This document shows positions 10,200 through 24,083 of a DNA stretch of 64,000 nucleotides, one piece after another; the first letter of the stretch is position 1, and each line of letters begins with the position of its first letter. Below the pieces are notes generated by a model that was not told where the DNA came from, made no database searches, and was given only the letters and a program-made list of their open reading frames with translations. The stretch is from NCBI GenBank assembly GCA_015501075.1, contig JADNYJ010000024.1, positions 1 to 64,000 of the forward strand, given 5' to 3'. The translations under genes and the position numbers were made by a program. The stretch is from Gymnopilus junonius. Taxonomy: Eukaryota > Basidiomycota > Agaricomycetes > Agaricales > Galerinaceae.

Positions 10200-13080
10200 G
10201 TGAAGTGTCTATGGTGCTTTGATTTGGAAGAGATGGGCTTGTGTTGATAGGGCATTTGGATGTAAATATGGGGCACATTGAAAGTGAAAATAGATTAAAT
10301 ATGCTGATACACCAAAAGACATTTGGAAATGTCTAACATATGCTCGATCATATGGCATAGAAACAATACCTGGGATTGTGTGACCCTGAGGGAGAGAATA
10401 CATGATAAATTCTAGGGTGTGAAATGCAAAAACAGGTGGCCATTGGCTTCACGTCAGGATCCTACAGTGAATCAAGTCAGTCTTTTGCCCTGAAGTAAAA
10501 GGATTTCAGCAAGCAGCAATGTGTGTCTGATGATGTCACCTATTTATTACATATTTCCTACCGCAGTACTAGATTTCTTTACCCTTACATCTGACTCATG
10601 ATACAAACCTCTGTCAGGTTTCACAAGCATGGAGTTGTGCACCTAGATTGAGATTGTGTTGTAGCCATCAATTCTCTCACGTCCAGGGTCACATTTTTTC
10701 CATCACCATTGAGTCACCTTGGAAGTTGAAGTCACAGCCATTATGTAGTCGCATTTCCACATTCTTGCGACTCAAGAGCCTTGTCTTCATGAGAACTCAT
10801 CTTCTCTATGCTGCCACATTTTGGTAACTTATTACATGAGGAAACGTCGTGACAAGTGCCTTCATCTTTTACAGTTATTTCCATATTGTAGTATACAGCC
10901 CGCCAATCTGGCCCCGACGTGAATAGGACATGACTAGGTGCTGCAGGAATCCGAAGGAGTGCTAGAGAGATGGGTAAGTCATTCTCATTATCTCCTCGTT
11001 AATGTACTTACTTGTTCTTCACAGGTATTTTGTCACACCAGCAGGTGGCCCCCTGACTAGCCCCAACTTCGAACAAGTACGCGACATCATTAAGGCCTAC
11101 ACATCATCACAGCAAATGTGACACCTGCTTGCGACAGAGTGCTACGAGGCATCGATGGATAGATCCAGGATTGCTGGTTGGGTGCACTCAGTGTGAGACA
11201 AGGCTGCTAGGACTCAGAGCCCTGTGCCTTTGGCTGGGAGGGGGGGAGAAGGAGGGTGAACTTGCGGTCATGATGGATGATGGGGACAGCAGAGGGTATC
11301 TGTGTGATAGGAGCCCAAAGGTTTTTGTATTGAGTATTTATTCTGATCAAGTAAATATGTTTTTGTGTTAAAACATCATATCTATTGTATGTATAGCAAG
11401 GGTGTCAAGGGAGCGACAGCAGATCGAGTGGATAATCTCCCCAAGATCAAGTTGTCAACTATCTCCTGGAGCTCTCGGAAGGGTGGATAGCAGATGATTC
11501 CATATATAAATTTGGGTGATGGGAATCCAAGGCAATAGAACCTCTTAGGTGGGTATAATCAGTGCATAAAACCCTACCTGAAGGTCCTTCAAAGTGATGC
11601 CAAAGGTGTACCCCAGGCGACACGCACAGCTGGCAGGCAACTATTAACCCATATGGTCAATCCACCAAAAATGCAGAAGTCGTTGTTTATGTACAATATA
11701 AATTGTTGTAAATTTAGCAATTTATCAGTATTGTCGCCTCTAGGTAGGTAGGTAGGTTGTGGTTGCCAAGGAGGTCCCTATAAAGGAACGACCAGCCTGC
11801 AGTGACAACAAAGACCTGTAACATTGTTGCTGCTTGTAGCCTGTAGGAAAGGAAATGTAAAGCCGAAGAAGCTGATAAAGCATCAGAGAAATTGCCTGTG
11901 ACCACTGACGACATCTTTACCTATTGTATGGCTTGATTGTGTAAGAGAAGGCACCAAGAATTCTAAATCCTACTGGGATTCTCCCAGAATGGGTTTTTCT
12001 CAATCACCCATGGCTAAAATGTGCTGGTATTTTTAAATTTTGGCATCTTGACCTCGTAAAAATGTCAATGGATTGTCCTACGATATGCCTTATTGTAAAA
12101 GGACTGGTAAATTTATAAATTTCCTCATCAGAACATGCATCGCACACTGACGCTCATGCCTCTGCATCCATGTAGTCATCCCCACTAGACTACATCTCAT
12201 GCAAGAAAGTGGACAAGCATAGGAACTGAGTACCACTGGCCACCGAGGCCCGAGTAACACTGTCTTGAATCTTCATTATGGAAATAATTATGATTGTCAA
12301 GATTCCTAGTCAGGTTGTAACCATTTATTTTACAGAGCAGTGTGTATAAGTATAGAACGGAATATGTGATCACCATAATCAATGTCATCTCCATGAGCAA
12401 ATATTTTTCTCATCTTCATGAAACATGCTCACCTCTCGTGTCAGGCACTGGAGTCTGGGGTTGGTCTGGGGCTCAAAACCCAATCACCAAAAGAAGTCAT
12501 GAAGGACAATAAGGGTGACTGATAAAGGAAGACACATCGAGCTGCTTCTGCAGAGCTTCTTGAGCACCGGGGATTTGAACAATTAGAGAGGGTGTTAAAG
12601 AAATCATCACGTTGATGTTGCAGACTCAGTAATTACTAATTAGCATTCCTCTTCAAGCTCCCCCACCTCGATCCACCTGTTCTTCCAGAAATATCCTTGT
12701 TATAAATCATCAGCATGCCGAGCATAAGTTCGTAGTCTGAACTACAATAATGAATAATTTTGTTGAAGACAGTGCGATGAGGTTTTGAGCAGAGGTGAGC
12801 CGAATTCAGCAACTTGGCAAAGTTCAGGGTATGATCAACATTGTATGCATTGCTTGGCCATGCTCTTCCATCAACACTCCCTTCGCCTTCTCCTTTCTTT
12901 GCAGACCGTATTGTCCCTCCCTCAGACGAGGATTTGACTGGGTTGGTTGGAGGCAATAGGGGGGACCCTGGAGAGGGAGGCCTGCAAAGTACATCCCAGG
13001 ATGCACTTGCAATGGGATTCGTGAGTGCATCCCTTCTTTCTTCTTTTGTTTCATTGTTATACTGAGGTTTTTCATACCTT
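10200..13080. other. No confident gene
   Basis: Only short ORFs with low-complexity or frame-shadow character occur here. A (TAGG)4 microsatellite lies at about 11743-11759. The longest frame (minus, 13151-12636) begins with TTG and overlaps the duplicated block, so it was not accepted as a gene. AT-rich runs are present, but no tRNA, rRNA or telomere repeats are seen. Confidence 0.4.
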
Positions 13081-13084
13081 TTTT

Positions 13085-14690
13085 TGCAGGTAATTGTGGG
13101 TCCCATATGACACGCCACTTCTCCGTCTTCCTCGCGAGCAAAGGGAGTCAAAGGCGGGTTGAGGTCTAGACTCTATTCACTCGCACTACCACCTCCCTCA
13201 TATGGCAGAGCAAGATGGAGGTAATTGTCCCTCCACACGATACCATCACTGCACCGTCTTCCTCTCCTGCCGAGCTGGTCTGAGTTACCCCTTCCCGTCA
13301 CCCCCCTGTGTTCAAGAACTAGGCGGGTACTCTGATTCTGCTGACACCAGCCACCGCTGCCTTCCTTCTTTACAAGATCACTCCACATGTGCTTGATGAC
13401 CCCGCGGAGGATCAATATTTGCCCACTGCACCGCTCATCACCTTCCTCATCCGAAGAACAAGATGGAGGTATGCTTGCACCTTTTCTCTGCGCTCTCTGC
13501 CTCAGACATCCCTGCTCCTTTACGAACCTCAAGTTGGTGTTCCCAAAACACCGCACTGCACCCGATCTCCCTCGTGGTCAAGAATGAGGTGTCCCATAGA
13601 TAATCATCCATCCAAAGTTTACGAATGAGCAGATGGTGGATGCTGCCACCCATTCCAAATTCATGGTCGCTGACAAACAACCTCGCATACTCTCCCTCTC
13701 TCACGTCCTCTCACGTCCTTCAATGTCTCCGCCTTCCCGCCTTGTCTCCTCCTTCACCCACAGAAGCCTTGACAGTGCCTCGACCACTGCACCACCACAC
13801 TCTTCGCACACAAATGTGTTGACAACACTCCCTAAGGATCATAGCTCCCTCACAAATTGCGGCTGCAAAGTCACTCAACTTTAGCAGTGTGTTTGCGAGG
13901 TACGTTTGACCTTAATCCTTCTGTGTCTTTGTTCTCCTTCCTCCAATGCTTATTATGTAGTGCCGCCTATACACTACTCTTACTAGATATTTCCATTATT
14001 TCTGATGGCTCCTTGACGAAAGGTCCAATTTGCAAGTGATGACACATTTGATAGGACACGCCACCTCTCCGTCTTCCTTGCCAGCAAGAGTGAGTCAAAG
14101 ACCGATTAAGGTCTTTCCACTCAGTCCACCCTTACTCCCTCATCTGCCAAAATGAGACAGAGGTAATTGTCCCTCCATATGATACCATCACCACGCCGTC
14201 TTCTTCTCCTGCCAAGTCTGATCTGGGTTACCCCTTCCCATCACCCTATTGTGTGCAAGAACTTGGCAGGGGTGATCTGAATCCACCGACTGCCACTAGC
14301 TACTGCTGCCTTCCTCAGCCTTCCTCTTGCACAAGATCGACAAGAAGTAGGTGGCTCTGGGTGTGCATGATGACCCCCTGCACCCTCATCTCCATGTCCC
14401 TTGCCAGCAAGTGCGAGACAGAGGTGGATCAATCACTGTGCCGCTTGCCACCTCCCTTGTATGCTCCCATTAAATATAATATCTCCTCCTTGCCGCCTTG
14501 CCATCTTGATGCCTCATGTTTCCTGAAATCTGTCTCGATGTTGTCTTTACCACTGCGCCACCCACACCTCACACACCAAACATGCCGACGACTCCCCATA
14601 GCTCATATCTCCCTCGCAAATTGTGACTGCAAAGTCAATCGACTTTCACAGTGTTTTTGTGAGGTGCATTTGCCCATGGCTGGTACAGTG
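13085..14690. repeat. Diverged tandem duplication, unit about 0.8-0.95 kb
   Basis: Two colinear blocks share landmarks in the same order. ACACGCCAC(T/C)TCTCCGTCTTCCT is near 13110 and 14057. GAGGTAATTGTCCCTCCA is near 13217 and 14160. GGGTTACCCCTTCCC or GAGTTACCCCTTCCC is near 13282 and 14225. CTGCTGCCTTCCT or CCGCTGCCTTCCT follows. A block of CTCCCTCRCAAATTG, TGCAAAGTCAxTC and GCGAGGT or GTGAGGT is near 13848 and 14610. Divergence is substantial. No coding frame is preserved in both copies, so this is probably a non-coding or transposon-derived duplication. Confidence 0.7.
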
Positions 14691-14699
14691 GTACTCAAG

Positions 14700-17003
14700 A
14701 GCCCATGTAAGCCTCTCATTTACCTCTAACCTATACCACTTCGGATGCTTGTGATTTTTTTGCCCCGCGGACCCCGTCACAAACCATACCCTTGCACATC
14801 TGAGATGGATGGGGGTTCAGGTCTGGATAGCTCTCGAGTGATGCAAGGATTCACCATTTTTTGCCATGACCTTCTGTGTCTACCTTATCAGGTTGCCTGG
14901 ACCAAATGCCTGAGGTTGGTTTGCAGATGGAGACACCCACCACTCCCTCATCATAACAGTTCGATGTCCCACCCACTCTGGCTTGAATAGGTATCTATTG
15001 TCATTCACATCATCAATTTCATCACCACTTTCATTCCCTTCTCATGGTGTCATCTCCTCGAAGACAGCAGCTCACAGCTCTCATTTTCGTTAATTTTTCC
15101 ATGTATCTCTTGGTCTTCCACCAACACTTATTACCTCATATTGCTTATAGACCCTTTCCATTAGATGTTTCCCTTGTGCAGAAGTTCATCACGTACACCA
15201 TGAAGCATAAAATAACCAATAGGCGAAGGCATTTGCAACCGTCTGAGATAGTACAATATGAATTATGAGAGGGAACAGGAGAAATGAGCCTGCTCAAAGC
15301 ATAAGGATCATGAGTATGCATGACATAAATTGACCAGAAAAGTGCATACTTACCCTGATCTCAACAAACATCAATAGGTGTGCTTCTGCACATGGTTCTC
15401 CCCCTCCCTGAAAGTATATTCACTGGTCCTCCAGGTTTGAACATCTGACAGCATAGATGGGGTCCAGGGGGGTCCTCATCGAGGTAAGGATAAGGCAGAA
15501 AAATTCAAAAGATAGTGAGAATGCACAACTGCATTGGCAGAGTATCCTCTGCTTTCAAATGTGTCCGTCTCAGGGGAGTAGTTAACAGGATGGATAAACA
15601 GAGTGCCTCAAGGCTGACTTGAGTTCAAGCCTTCAGTCAATTGAATCAGTAACCTGGATACTCCTGGACAGCAGCCATTGAGAACGCATTAAGTGATAAA
15701 TCGTGAAGCGATGAAAGACGTTTAATTACGCACACAACTAAAGAATGATATGGCTTGAATGATAATAATGAGGAGTTGATGTTGGAAGGATCCCCACTAC
15801 AGGCTGCTACTTAAGCAGATGTCGCGCCTTTTTAGCTGGCATTATTGTCTTTGTCTAAATTGTCTTGGCCCTCTGAGAAAAAAGCCTGAAGGGCAGAGAA
15901 CTGAGAGAATCCAAGATCAGGATGCTAAGATATCCTGATGAGATCAAGCAAGATTGTCACAAGGTATGGACAATGCCCCTAGAATTCATGGCAAGAAGGA
16001 TTAAGTGAGTACTTGAGTGATTAAGAAAGGCGGGGGAGGAGCTGACGCACTGCAGAAGCCGATCATCCTGGAGAGACAAGTGACAGAAATATCACAATCA
16101 TGACAGACGATCCTTTGCACTTGCCCACTCCTCTACCAACATTGCATAAATTAAGTGTTTTCATATGATATCATCATTGTGCGCTATCTCGTATCCTGCT
16201 CTCTTATGTATGTTTGAAGCAATGATCTGATCTGCTCGCCCAGTCGTCCGCCATTTTGTGAACCAGGAAAATGGTGCGCTTGCGACTTCTCTTTACCCTG
16301 ATGATGATGGCCACCTGGCGGGGATTTGGAGAGGAAACTCTCATGGTGTCAGGGGATGGTCGCTTTGAGACAGAAGGCTGCGTCGACATGAGCGCGATGA
16401 TTGCCTTGATATCGAGGAGAGCATCGCGCAAATAATTTCTTGGGGTTCAAAATATATCATTTACAGGTTCGATCTGGAGTCAAGTTAAATGACTAATAGA
16501 TCATTTCATTTACACCCTGTCTCAATTCGGTACCGAGAATAAACATTTGGTAATAACCAAAGAAAGAATTTTGATTATTCCATTTTCTGAGGCACTAAAG
16601 ATGAGATCAAAAATCTCGATTGACCCTAGCATTGAACCCAGACCAAAATATTCATTTATGGACTCATCAGCGGAGCTTTAAATTAATCATTTAGCAGTGA
16701 GCCCAAATCCCTCCTACATTCAAATTTTTATGCAGTCATCAAGTAATACGGACAACGAAGCTTGAATGTTACATTGAGCCATAGTAATAAATCAGGTTAA
16801 ATTTTACCTTTGCATCAGATTTAGGTCAAGTTTGGGTTCATTTTTTTATTAGATATTTGAATCACCCACAAAATGAATTTCTGAAATTGACAATGTAGGA
16901 TATCATTTAGAGCTGCAGCTAAATAGTTGGGCCACAGCAGTGTATTGCAGGCACGTCTACATCAAGTACTATGAACGTGCTGATTCATCAACCCAAAGGA
17001 TTC
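14700..17003. other. No confident gene
   Basis: Short ORFs only. Between about 16460 and 16930 the string TCATTT(A) recurs several times in AT-rich sequence, which looks like old repeat debris. The region ends at the citrate synthase stop codon and marks the boundary between transposon-rich and gene-dense DNA. Confidence 0.4.
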
Positions 17004-18883
17004 TCAAGGCTTGCCAGCAAACATCTTTTTAATAGCTGCAGTTGAGTAAGACTTGGGCCGTTCGAGAGCTAGACATATCAAGGTCAAAAATAAGGTATCG
17101 ACGACATGCAATTTGAAACTCACGAGCACCGAGGGCACGGTCCCAGATCAACTGCGCTGCAACGCCAAATGCACGAGAGACACCGAAAAGAACAGTGTAG
17201 AACTGCATTTGGTCCAGGCCGTAATGAGTAAGGAGAACACCAGAATGGGCGTCGACATTCGGCCAAGGGTTCTTTGCTTTGCCAGCCTGAAGAAAAAAAA
17301 ATCAACGAAGTGAATCATCGGTGTATTAAGGACTCAAACCTCAAGGAGAATGTCAGGCACAAGGTGGTAAATTTGGCCGACGAGTTTGAACAATTTATCT
17401 TCTGGTAGGTGCTTCAAAGCGAATTCACGTTGAGCAGTATAGCGAGGATCAGTCTTCCTCAAAACAGCGTGACCATAGCCGGGAACAACTTGACCGGCTT
17501 TGAGAGTCGACCATATGTATTCCTTGACGGCCTCATCAGAAGGGTCTTGACCGAGCTGAGCCTGCATCTTGCGCAACCAGATAAGGACTTCTTGATTGGC
17601 CAAACCATGGAGGGGACCGGCCAAGCCGTTCAGCGCAGCGGAGTATGCGAGGAAGGGATCAGAAAGAGCAGAGCCGACTAGCTTTCCGGTGTGAGCAGAG
17701 ACATTTCCGCCCTCATGGTCACTGGGGAAGAACGTTGAATAAAAAAGTAGGAGGGGGGTTAAAAGGGCAAGATGTTACCTGTGGATAGTGATATATAAAC
17801 GGAGCAGCTCGACGAAGGCAGGGTTTTCGCCGAAACCGAGAAGGTTGGCCAAGTTGTAAGAATAATCTTTGCTGGCATCGATACTTGGCAATTTTCCTTT
17901 GGCAAAGACATTGCGGTAAATACGACCAGCAATATTAGGTAATTTAGCGATCCTGTTGGGAGCAAGAAATAAGGGAAACGATATGGTGGGTACAAATGCG
18001 TGACGTACAAGTCCATGGCATCCTCAAAAGTTGGCCCCCAGTACTCCTTCTTGGAAATGCCATCTTGGTAGGCCTTGGCGAAGGCTGAGTTATGGTTCAA
18101 CTAGACAAGGGCCATCAAGGATTATTCACAAGGCGCCAAAGGCGAGATACGTACGGCGGTGACAGCCAAGCCGAATTGGCTCATGGGATGAAGAGTGGGA
18201 GGGCACCGATCGAGGATCTCTTCCACGAATTCGGGGATTGCAGAGCGGGCAGCCCAGTCGCGAGAAAGCTCTGCGACCTGTTCCTGGGTGGGGATTTCCC
18301 CGGTGACCAAAAGCCAGAAGAGACCCTCTGGGAGGGGCTCAGAGCCACCCGGTGCCTTTGGTAGTGCGGCTTGGATCTCAGGAATAGTCTTGCCACGGAA
18401 GCGAATTCCCTCCTCTAGCGCAGGACGGCATGAATGAAGGAACGCGCAGGAAGGAGGCAGGGATGCATACCGGGGTCAAGGACGGAGCCATCCCAAATGA
18501 GAGCGGGAAGGCCTCTCATGCCACTGTGGAGCAAGTGATGGGTGCAAAGCGCGGTGCGGGGGAGCCCAGGCGAAAGACCTACCCGTAAAGCTGGTCGACG
18601 ACGACGGGCCCAAATGCCTTTTTACCGTGTTCTGCACGGACGGCTTTTACCTGGGCAGAGGATGAGAAAGAGGAAGGAGGAGGAGGAGGAGAGGCACATT
18701 TTCAATCTCTTTTGGGATGAGCTCGGCAAGACGCTCCTTGAGTGAGACTGGTTTTGCGGCGGTGGAGGAGAGACGGGCCGCGGGGAAGGCGGTGCGGAGA
18801 AGCGAGGGGCGTGACTAGAGGCGGACTGAGAGAAATAAAAGAAAAGAACAGAACAGAAAACATACGGCTTTGAGGAAAGACAT
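17004..18883 (-). CDS. CIT1: Citrate synthase, mitochondrial
   Basis: Condenses acetyl-CoA and oxaloacetate to citrate, the first step of the TCA cycle, in the mitochondrial matrix. Exons joined on the minus strand give an N-terminal presequence rich in Arg, Ser and Ala ([16 protein letters not shown]), then [18 protein letters not shown]. All three catalytic regions are seen: [13 protein letters not shown] (first His), [12 protein letters not shown] (second His) and VDAHSGVLL (Asp). The start is ATG TCT TTC CTC AAA GCC followed directly by an intron. The last intron is 17069-17123, and the final exon ends KKMFAGKP. At least five short GT-AG introns are present. Its start codon is 100 bp from that of the divergent TRM8 gene, so a shared promoter is likely. 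The length and motifs are full and no lesion is seen. Confidence 0.96.
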
Positions 18884-19777
<894 letters not shown>

Positions 19778-19850
19778 ACCTTGTACCCAATATCAGCCAT
19801 GTATCTGAATTTATTTTACTTTTTTTTTCTCTTTGGTTCTTGATCAATCT

Positions 19851-20741
19851 TCAATCAAAGCCAACCTCATCCACTTCACCGCCGTCTCGATCCTGATTAC
19901 CATGCCCCATCGATTTTACCAGCCCTTTCGACCATTTCAGTATTGCTGCCTTCATCTCCCCATGAATCACTTGGCCCGCCTCTGTAGCCAGCTTGAATAT
20001 TTCCTCAAATCGATCCACATGTAAGCGCGTCTCCATTGTCACTAATGATACCTTCCTGGTCTTGGGCATCACCGCCACCGTCAGGTTGGGCACGTCGTTC
20101 TCTTCCAGTAGAGTTAGATCGAGAAGGGGCGATGTCGAATGCACCCCGCCACTGACAGCGCAGATGAAATCAATCATCGGAATCCCTGCACTCATCAGTG
20201 CAATGGTTGTCGCGTTAATACATGCTTGAAGGAAACCTCCGTCCTGCTGAATCACTTGCACGAATATGTCAATTTGAGATCGAGGGTATAGAGAAGTCTG
20301 TATCACAGGCTCAAATGTAGATTTAATTGCGGCAGCAAATTCCAATATACGTCTACACACCATTTTCTATTATCAGCCTGACGCAGATCCGACAACAACA
20401 GAAACTTACTTGTCTCCCCGCGAACGTTTTCTGCGGTCTCCAGCGCTGAACGCTGCAATAGAGAGTTCCACGTTAATGTTGGCACGGTCATGGATGGTTT
20501 GCGAACGCATTTTAGCCTCTCTGGGCCCGAACACAGACACGAGAACTTGTGTGAGCCCATGAGTAAGGACGGCTGAGCCGTCTGCATGCCCTTGTTGCGA
20601 GAGATCGATCTCGATACTGCGCAACTCATATTGGCGACGACCATCTGACCGAAAACCACCTTCATTAAGGATCTCGATGCGGGATGCCTGTAACAACGCC
20701 CGTCAACACACGCATTTTAGAGTAGAAATTGATTGTACCAT
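19851..20741 (-). CDS. SKI6: Exosome complex RNase PH-like subunit RRP41/SKI6
   Basis: Subunit of the RNA exosome ring, which channels RNA to the Dis3 or Rrp6 nucleases for 3'-5' decay and rRNA processing. Three exons give 260 residues. The first exon is only the ATG (20739-20741), followed by intron 20688-20738. Exon 2 (20410-20687) begins ASRIEILNEGGFRSDGR, and intron 20353-20409 precedes exon 3. RNase PH-fold features are DGSAVLTHGLTQVLVSVFGP and SQIDIFVQVIQQDGG, then NATTIALMSAGIPM. The order matches human EXOSC4 and yeast Ski6. It is head-to-head with the NPT1 gene, with 118 bp between starts. Confidence 0.94.
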
Positions 20742-20859
20742 GACCGTCGACGAGTAAAGAATAATTAAATGTGTGACTGTTATCGTCGGGACTCAGATAA
20801 GCTTGCTCCAACTTAGACGCGCACGACGATCTTAATTCCTACCATCCAGATACTTCCAA

Positions 20860-22596
20860 ATGTCTGCTGCTGTGTCAGATCTAGCTATTCCCCAGTCCAT
20901 CCTTGATACAGACCTTTACAAGGTGAGGAGAAATCAGTAGCAGCCCCCGAAGAGAATGATCCTTCTCAAGGCCGCTCGCACAGTTGACCATGCAGCAGGC
21001 TGTCTTGCATCACTTTCCCGATGTCGTTGCAACGTATCACTTTACCAATCGAAGTAGTTCTGTCCTATTCTCGCGCCAATGCATCGAGCGTTTCCGCACT
21101 GCTGTATCACGTTTGTTCTCTAATGAGCTTCTCGCTCTAGTTCCCACTGACAAATGGGAATAGAATTTACCACCGTCTCATTAACCGACTTGGAGATCCA
21201 ATGGCTGAAAAAAAGTTGCCCTTACCTTACTCCAGAATACCTCTCCTATCTCGCTTCCTACCGATATAAGCCCGAGCAAGTCAAGATCAGATATGTCCCA
21301 GTGACAAGCGATAACTTGCAAGGCAGCCTCGAGATTGACGTAGTCGGTCCATGGGTCGAGACTATTCTCTGGGAGGTGCCACTAATGGCATGTCTCAGTG
21401 AATCGTATTTCCAAGTCGTAGATGTAGACTGGAACTACGATCATCAATTTGGTACGCAGTTTGGTTTTGCACCTATCTTTCTTTCCTCCTATTGATCCCG
21501 GAAATAGATCTCGCTTACTCCAAAGCGAAAACTTTGCTCGAGGCGAATTGCCATTTCAGTGAATTTGGGACGAGAAGAAGAAGGTCGTTCCAAACTCAGG
21601 ATATTGTTGTTCAAGCCCTCGTTCGTGCCTCCAAGGATATCACCACCGGCGGACTTTCCGGGACGAGCAATGTAAGGCAATGATCGCAATAAAGATGATG
21701 ATATCAAATAACGCTTTATCTGCCTTAGGTCCATCTAGCCCAGTTATATGACATCACACCCGTCGGAACCATCGCACAGTAGGTCGCAAGCTGTATTGGC
21801 TTTGATGACAAAACTGATCTTTGGTGCTTTAGTGAATGGTTCATGGGTGTACGTCACTCCACTTAGATCTCTTCTGGAATCCAAATGAAAAAAATTTAAT
21901 TCAGGTTGCCGCATTGAAAGGTTATCAAAATGCCAATACTGTTGCCCTGCGTCTTTGGGAAGAAGTTTATATGGACCGCCAGGCTCCCCTCATAGCATTG
22001 ACCGACACCTTCACCACTGACGCTTTTATCAAAGTATGTTCTCTCATTGCAATCAATGATTAACGGTCGCCCATCTCTGCCGTAGGACTTTATGGCCGAT
22101 CCCGAACTCGCGCAGCGTTGGACTGGTCTTCGCCAAGATTCTGGAGATCCTTTGGTTTTTGGTCCTCGGATCAAAAAGATGTATCAGGCTTTAGGCATTC
22201 CCCTTAATTCAAAGTCTCTTGTTTACTCGGATGCACTGACGACCGACAAGTGCCTGACTATCAAAAAGCAGTGCGATGAATTAAATTTCGACCGAGGTAT
22301 GCTTATTCTCCCTTTATACAACGGTTCTAATTCAAGGTTATGCAGTTTCTTTCGGAATTGGTACATTCCTAACCAACGACTTCCGGAAGCTGTCGAACGG
22401 TGATAAAAGCAAGGCTTTAAATATCGTGATCAAATTATCATCTGTTAATTACAAGCCATGTGTCAAACTCAGTGACGACTTGAACAAGGTCTGCAAGAGA
22501 ATTTTATACATTATGCTTATTATTACTGATTTTTTTGCGTAGACCACCGGTGATAAAAAGACTGTTGAGATTGTCAGACAGGTTTACGGCTTGTGA
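20860..22596 (+). CDS. NPT1: Nicotinate phosphoribosyltransferase
   Basis: Converts nicotinate and PRPP to nicotinate mononucleotide in the Preiss-Handler NAD+ salvage pathway. The protein starts MSAAVSDLAIPQSILDTDLY, followed by KLTMQQAVLHHFPD after the first intron. NPRTase motifs are FSEFGTRRRRSF, GTSNVHLA, GTIAHEWFMG (containing the His that is phosphorylated in the yeast enzyme) and GLRQDSGDPLVFG for phosphoribosyl binding. The C-terminus is VEIVRQVYGL. At least seven short introns are inferred, several of them 46-60 nt. It shares an upstream region with the divergent RRP41 gene. Confidence 0.95.
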
Positions 22597-23261
22597 ATGG
22601 TTCTCTCTGAACTCGGCCCCTGTTCATCGACATTTGTACTTAATAATTTTGTAGTCACTAGTGTGTAAATTGGGCTTACAATTGGAGGGTGGAACTTTTG
22701 CTTATACAGTGATCATCCACCGGCTAATGGCACACTTGTGACATGCATTTATCTCAACCAATTCAACTCGCTTTCTCTCAATTCCTTTTGTAGCATATCT
22801 GTCAATATATTTTGCATCTCGTATCATAATTTTAGGACTGCCAGATGAGCTCTCATTGAAGGGCATGCTGGCCAAAAGGGTGTGTTTTTCAGATTTAGCC
22901 AAAAATGGGCATTCCCAGTAGTGGCACACCCATGTTTGTTCACCAATATCCATCCAAATGCTACGAATATTTGTAAATACCTAACCAATTTAATGAAATT
23001 TATTGTGAAGTTTATTTGGGGAAAGGTTGAAGTTCAAAAATTAAGAATGATTTTTAATATTTGGTGTGCCATTAGCGGGTGAATGACTGTAATAATAAAC
23101 TCGACGATTCAATTGTGTAGATTGTCACTGTGTGGAGGTTGATTGAAACGACGGAACGGCTAGCGCTGAAATTTGGCTGAAATGCAACGTGAACACGTGA
23201 GACATGTGCTATTTAACTTTAAACGCCGCAGTTCGAACGGACCTACTCCAATACCCTACTG
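22597..23261. other. Intergenic, no gene seen
   Basis: A 0.66-kb AT-rich spacer between NPT1 and the zinc-finger gene, both on the plus strand. Only short ORFs without recognisable content are present. It must contain the 3' end of NPT1 and the promoter of the next gene. Confidence 0.5.
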
Positions 23262-24083
23262 ATGTCAGAGGCTCGCGTACTTTTGAAAGCAAAGCGGCAA
23301 GAGGCACGCATCACTCATCCCTACGCCTCCTACAATGCTTCGGGCCAGCTCAAATGTTCTGTATGTTCGGCGGTGGTAAAGCATGCTTCAGCCTGGGAAG
23401 GACATCTGGGTAGCAAACTCCATCGGACCAATATTATTCGCCTTCGAGAGGAGGAAAAACGACAACTTCAGCAGACCAATGTATCCACAGAACCAGAAGA
23501 ATTGTCAATAAAGCGCAAAGCTCCTCACGAAGAAACTGAAATCCAGCCAGAGAAACGGAGACGGGTGGAAAGTGCAGGTCAAGGAATGCAATTTTTACCC
23601 CAGGATTTCTTTTCGGACTCTTCTCAGGCTCCAGCACTTCTTTCTCATGATTCGGACGAAGAATCTGAAGACGATAATCAAACAGTCCCTCAATCGCAAC
23701 CAGCCGCTCCTCCGCCTGTGAGCTCCGATGTGGATGCGGAGTATGAACGCTTCCAAAGAGAGCTACTCAGCAGTGATTCCAACCCATCCGAAGCGTACGA
23801 TCGCGCAACAATCGCTGTCGAACCTGTCATGGCTTCGACAGATATTCCTGGATTCCCGCCTCTTTCCGCAGAGACAATTACTCAGGAACCTGTTCAGCTT
23901 TCGGAAGAAGAAGTAAGATTGAAGCGAGAACGTGAAGACAGAGAGCTCATCATGGACAGGCTTTTGGCAGAAGAGCGAGCTCAAGAAGACGCAGATACGC
24001 GGGTCCAACTATTGAAGGCCAAGTTAGAAACCCTTCGTAATAAACGCCAGGCTGCTAAAGCTCACAAAAAGCATTCAAGCTGA
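23262..24083 (+). CDS. ZNF830/CCDC16-like zinc-finger protein
   Basis: Single-exon gene of 273 residues. The N-terminus reads SEARVLLKAKRQEARITHPY, and a C2H2-type finger follows with CSVCSAVVKHASAWEGHLGS and then KLHR (residues about 28-50). An acidic Ser/Pro-rich middle and a charged C-terminal coiled coil (EEEVRLKREREDREL onward to LETLRNKRQAAKAHKK) complete it. This layout matches vertebrate ZNF830 (Omcg1) and fungal relatives, which are nuclear proteins linked to pre-mRNA processing and genome maintenance. The function in this fungus is inferred from the family. The start ATG is the first in the open frame. Confidence 0.82.
   Translation: MSEARVLLKAKRQEARITHPYASYNASGQLKCSVCSAVVKHASAWEGHLGSKLHRTNIIRLREEEKRQLQQTNVSTEPEELSIKRKAPHEETEIQPEKRRRVESAGQGMQFLPQDFFSDSSQAPALLSHDSDEESEDDNQTVPQSQPAAPPPVSSDVDAEYERFQRELLSSDSNPSEAYDRATIAVEPVMASTDIPGFPPLSAETITQEPVQLSEEEVRLKREREDRELIMDRLLAEERAQEDADTRVQLLKAKLETLRNKRQAAKAHKKHSS

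Noticed and set aside
12636..13151. 171-codon minus-strand frame
   Set aside because: It begins with TTG, overlaps the tandem duplication, is not conserved in the second copy and has no recognisable motif.
16440..16500. GGTTCGAT-like string resembling a tRNA B box
   Set aside because: No A box, cloverleaf or acceptor stem could be paired around it.
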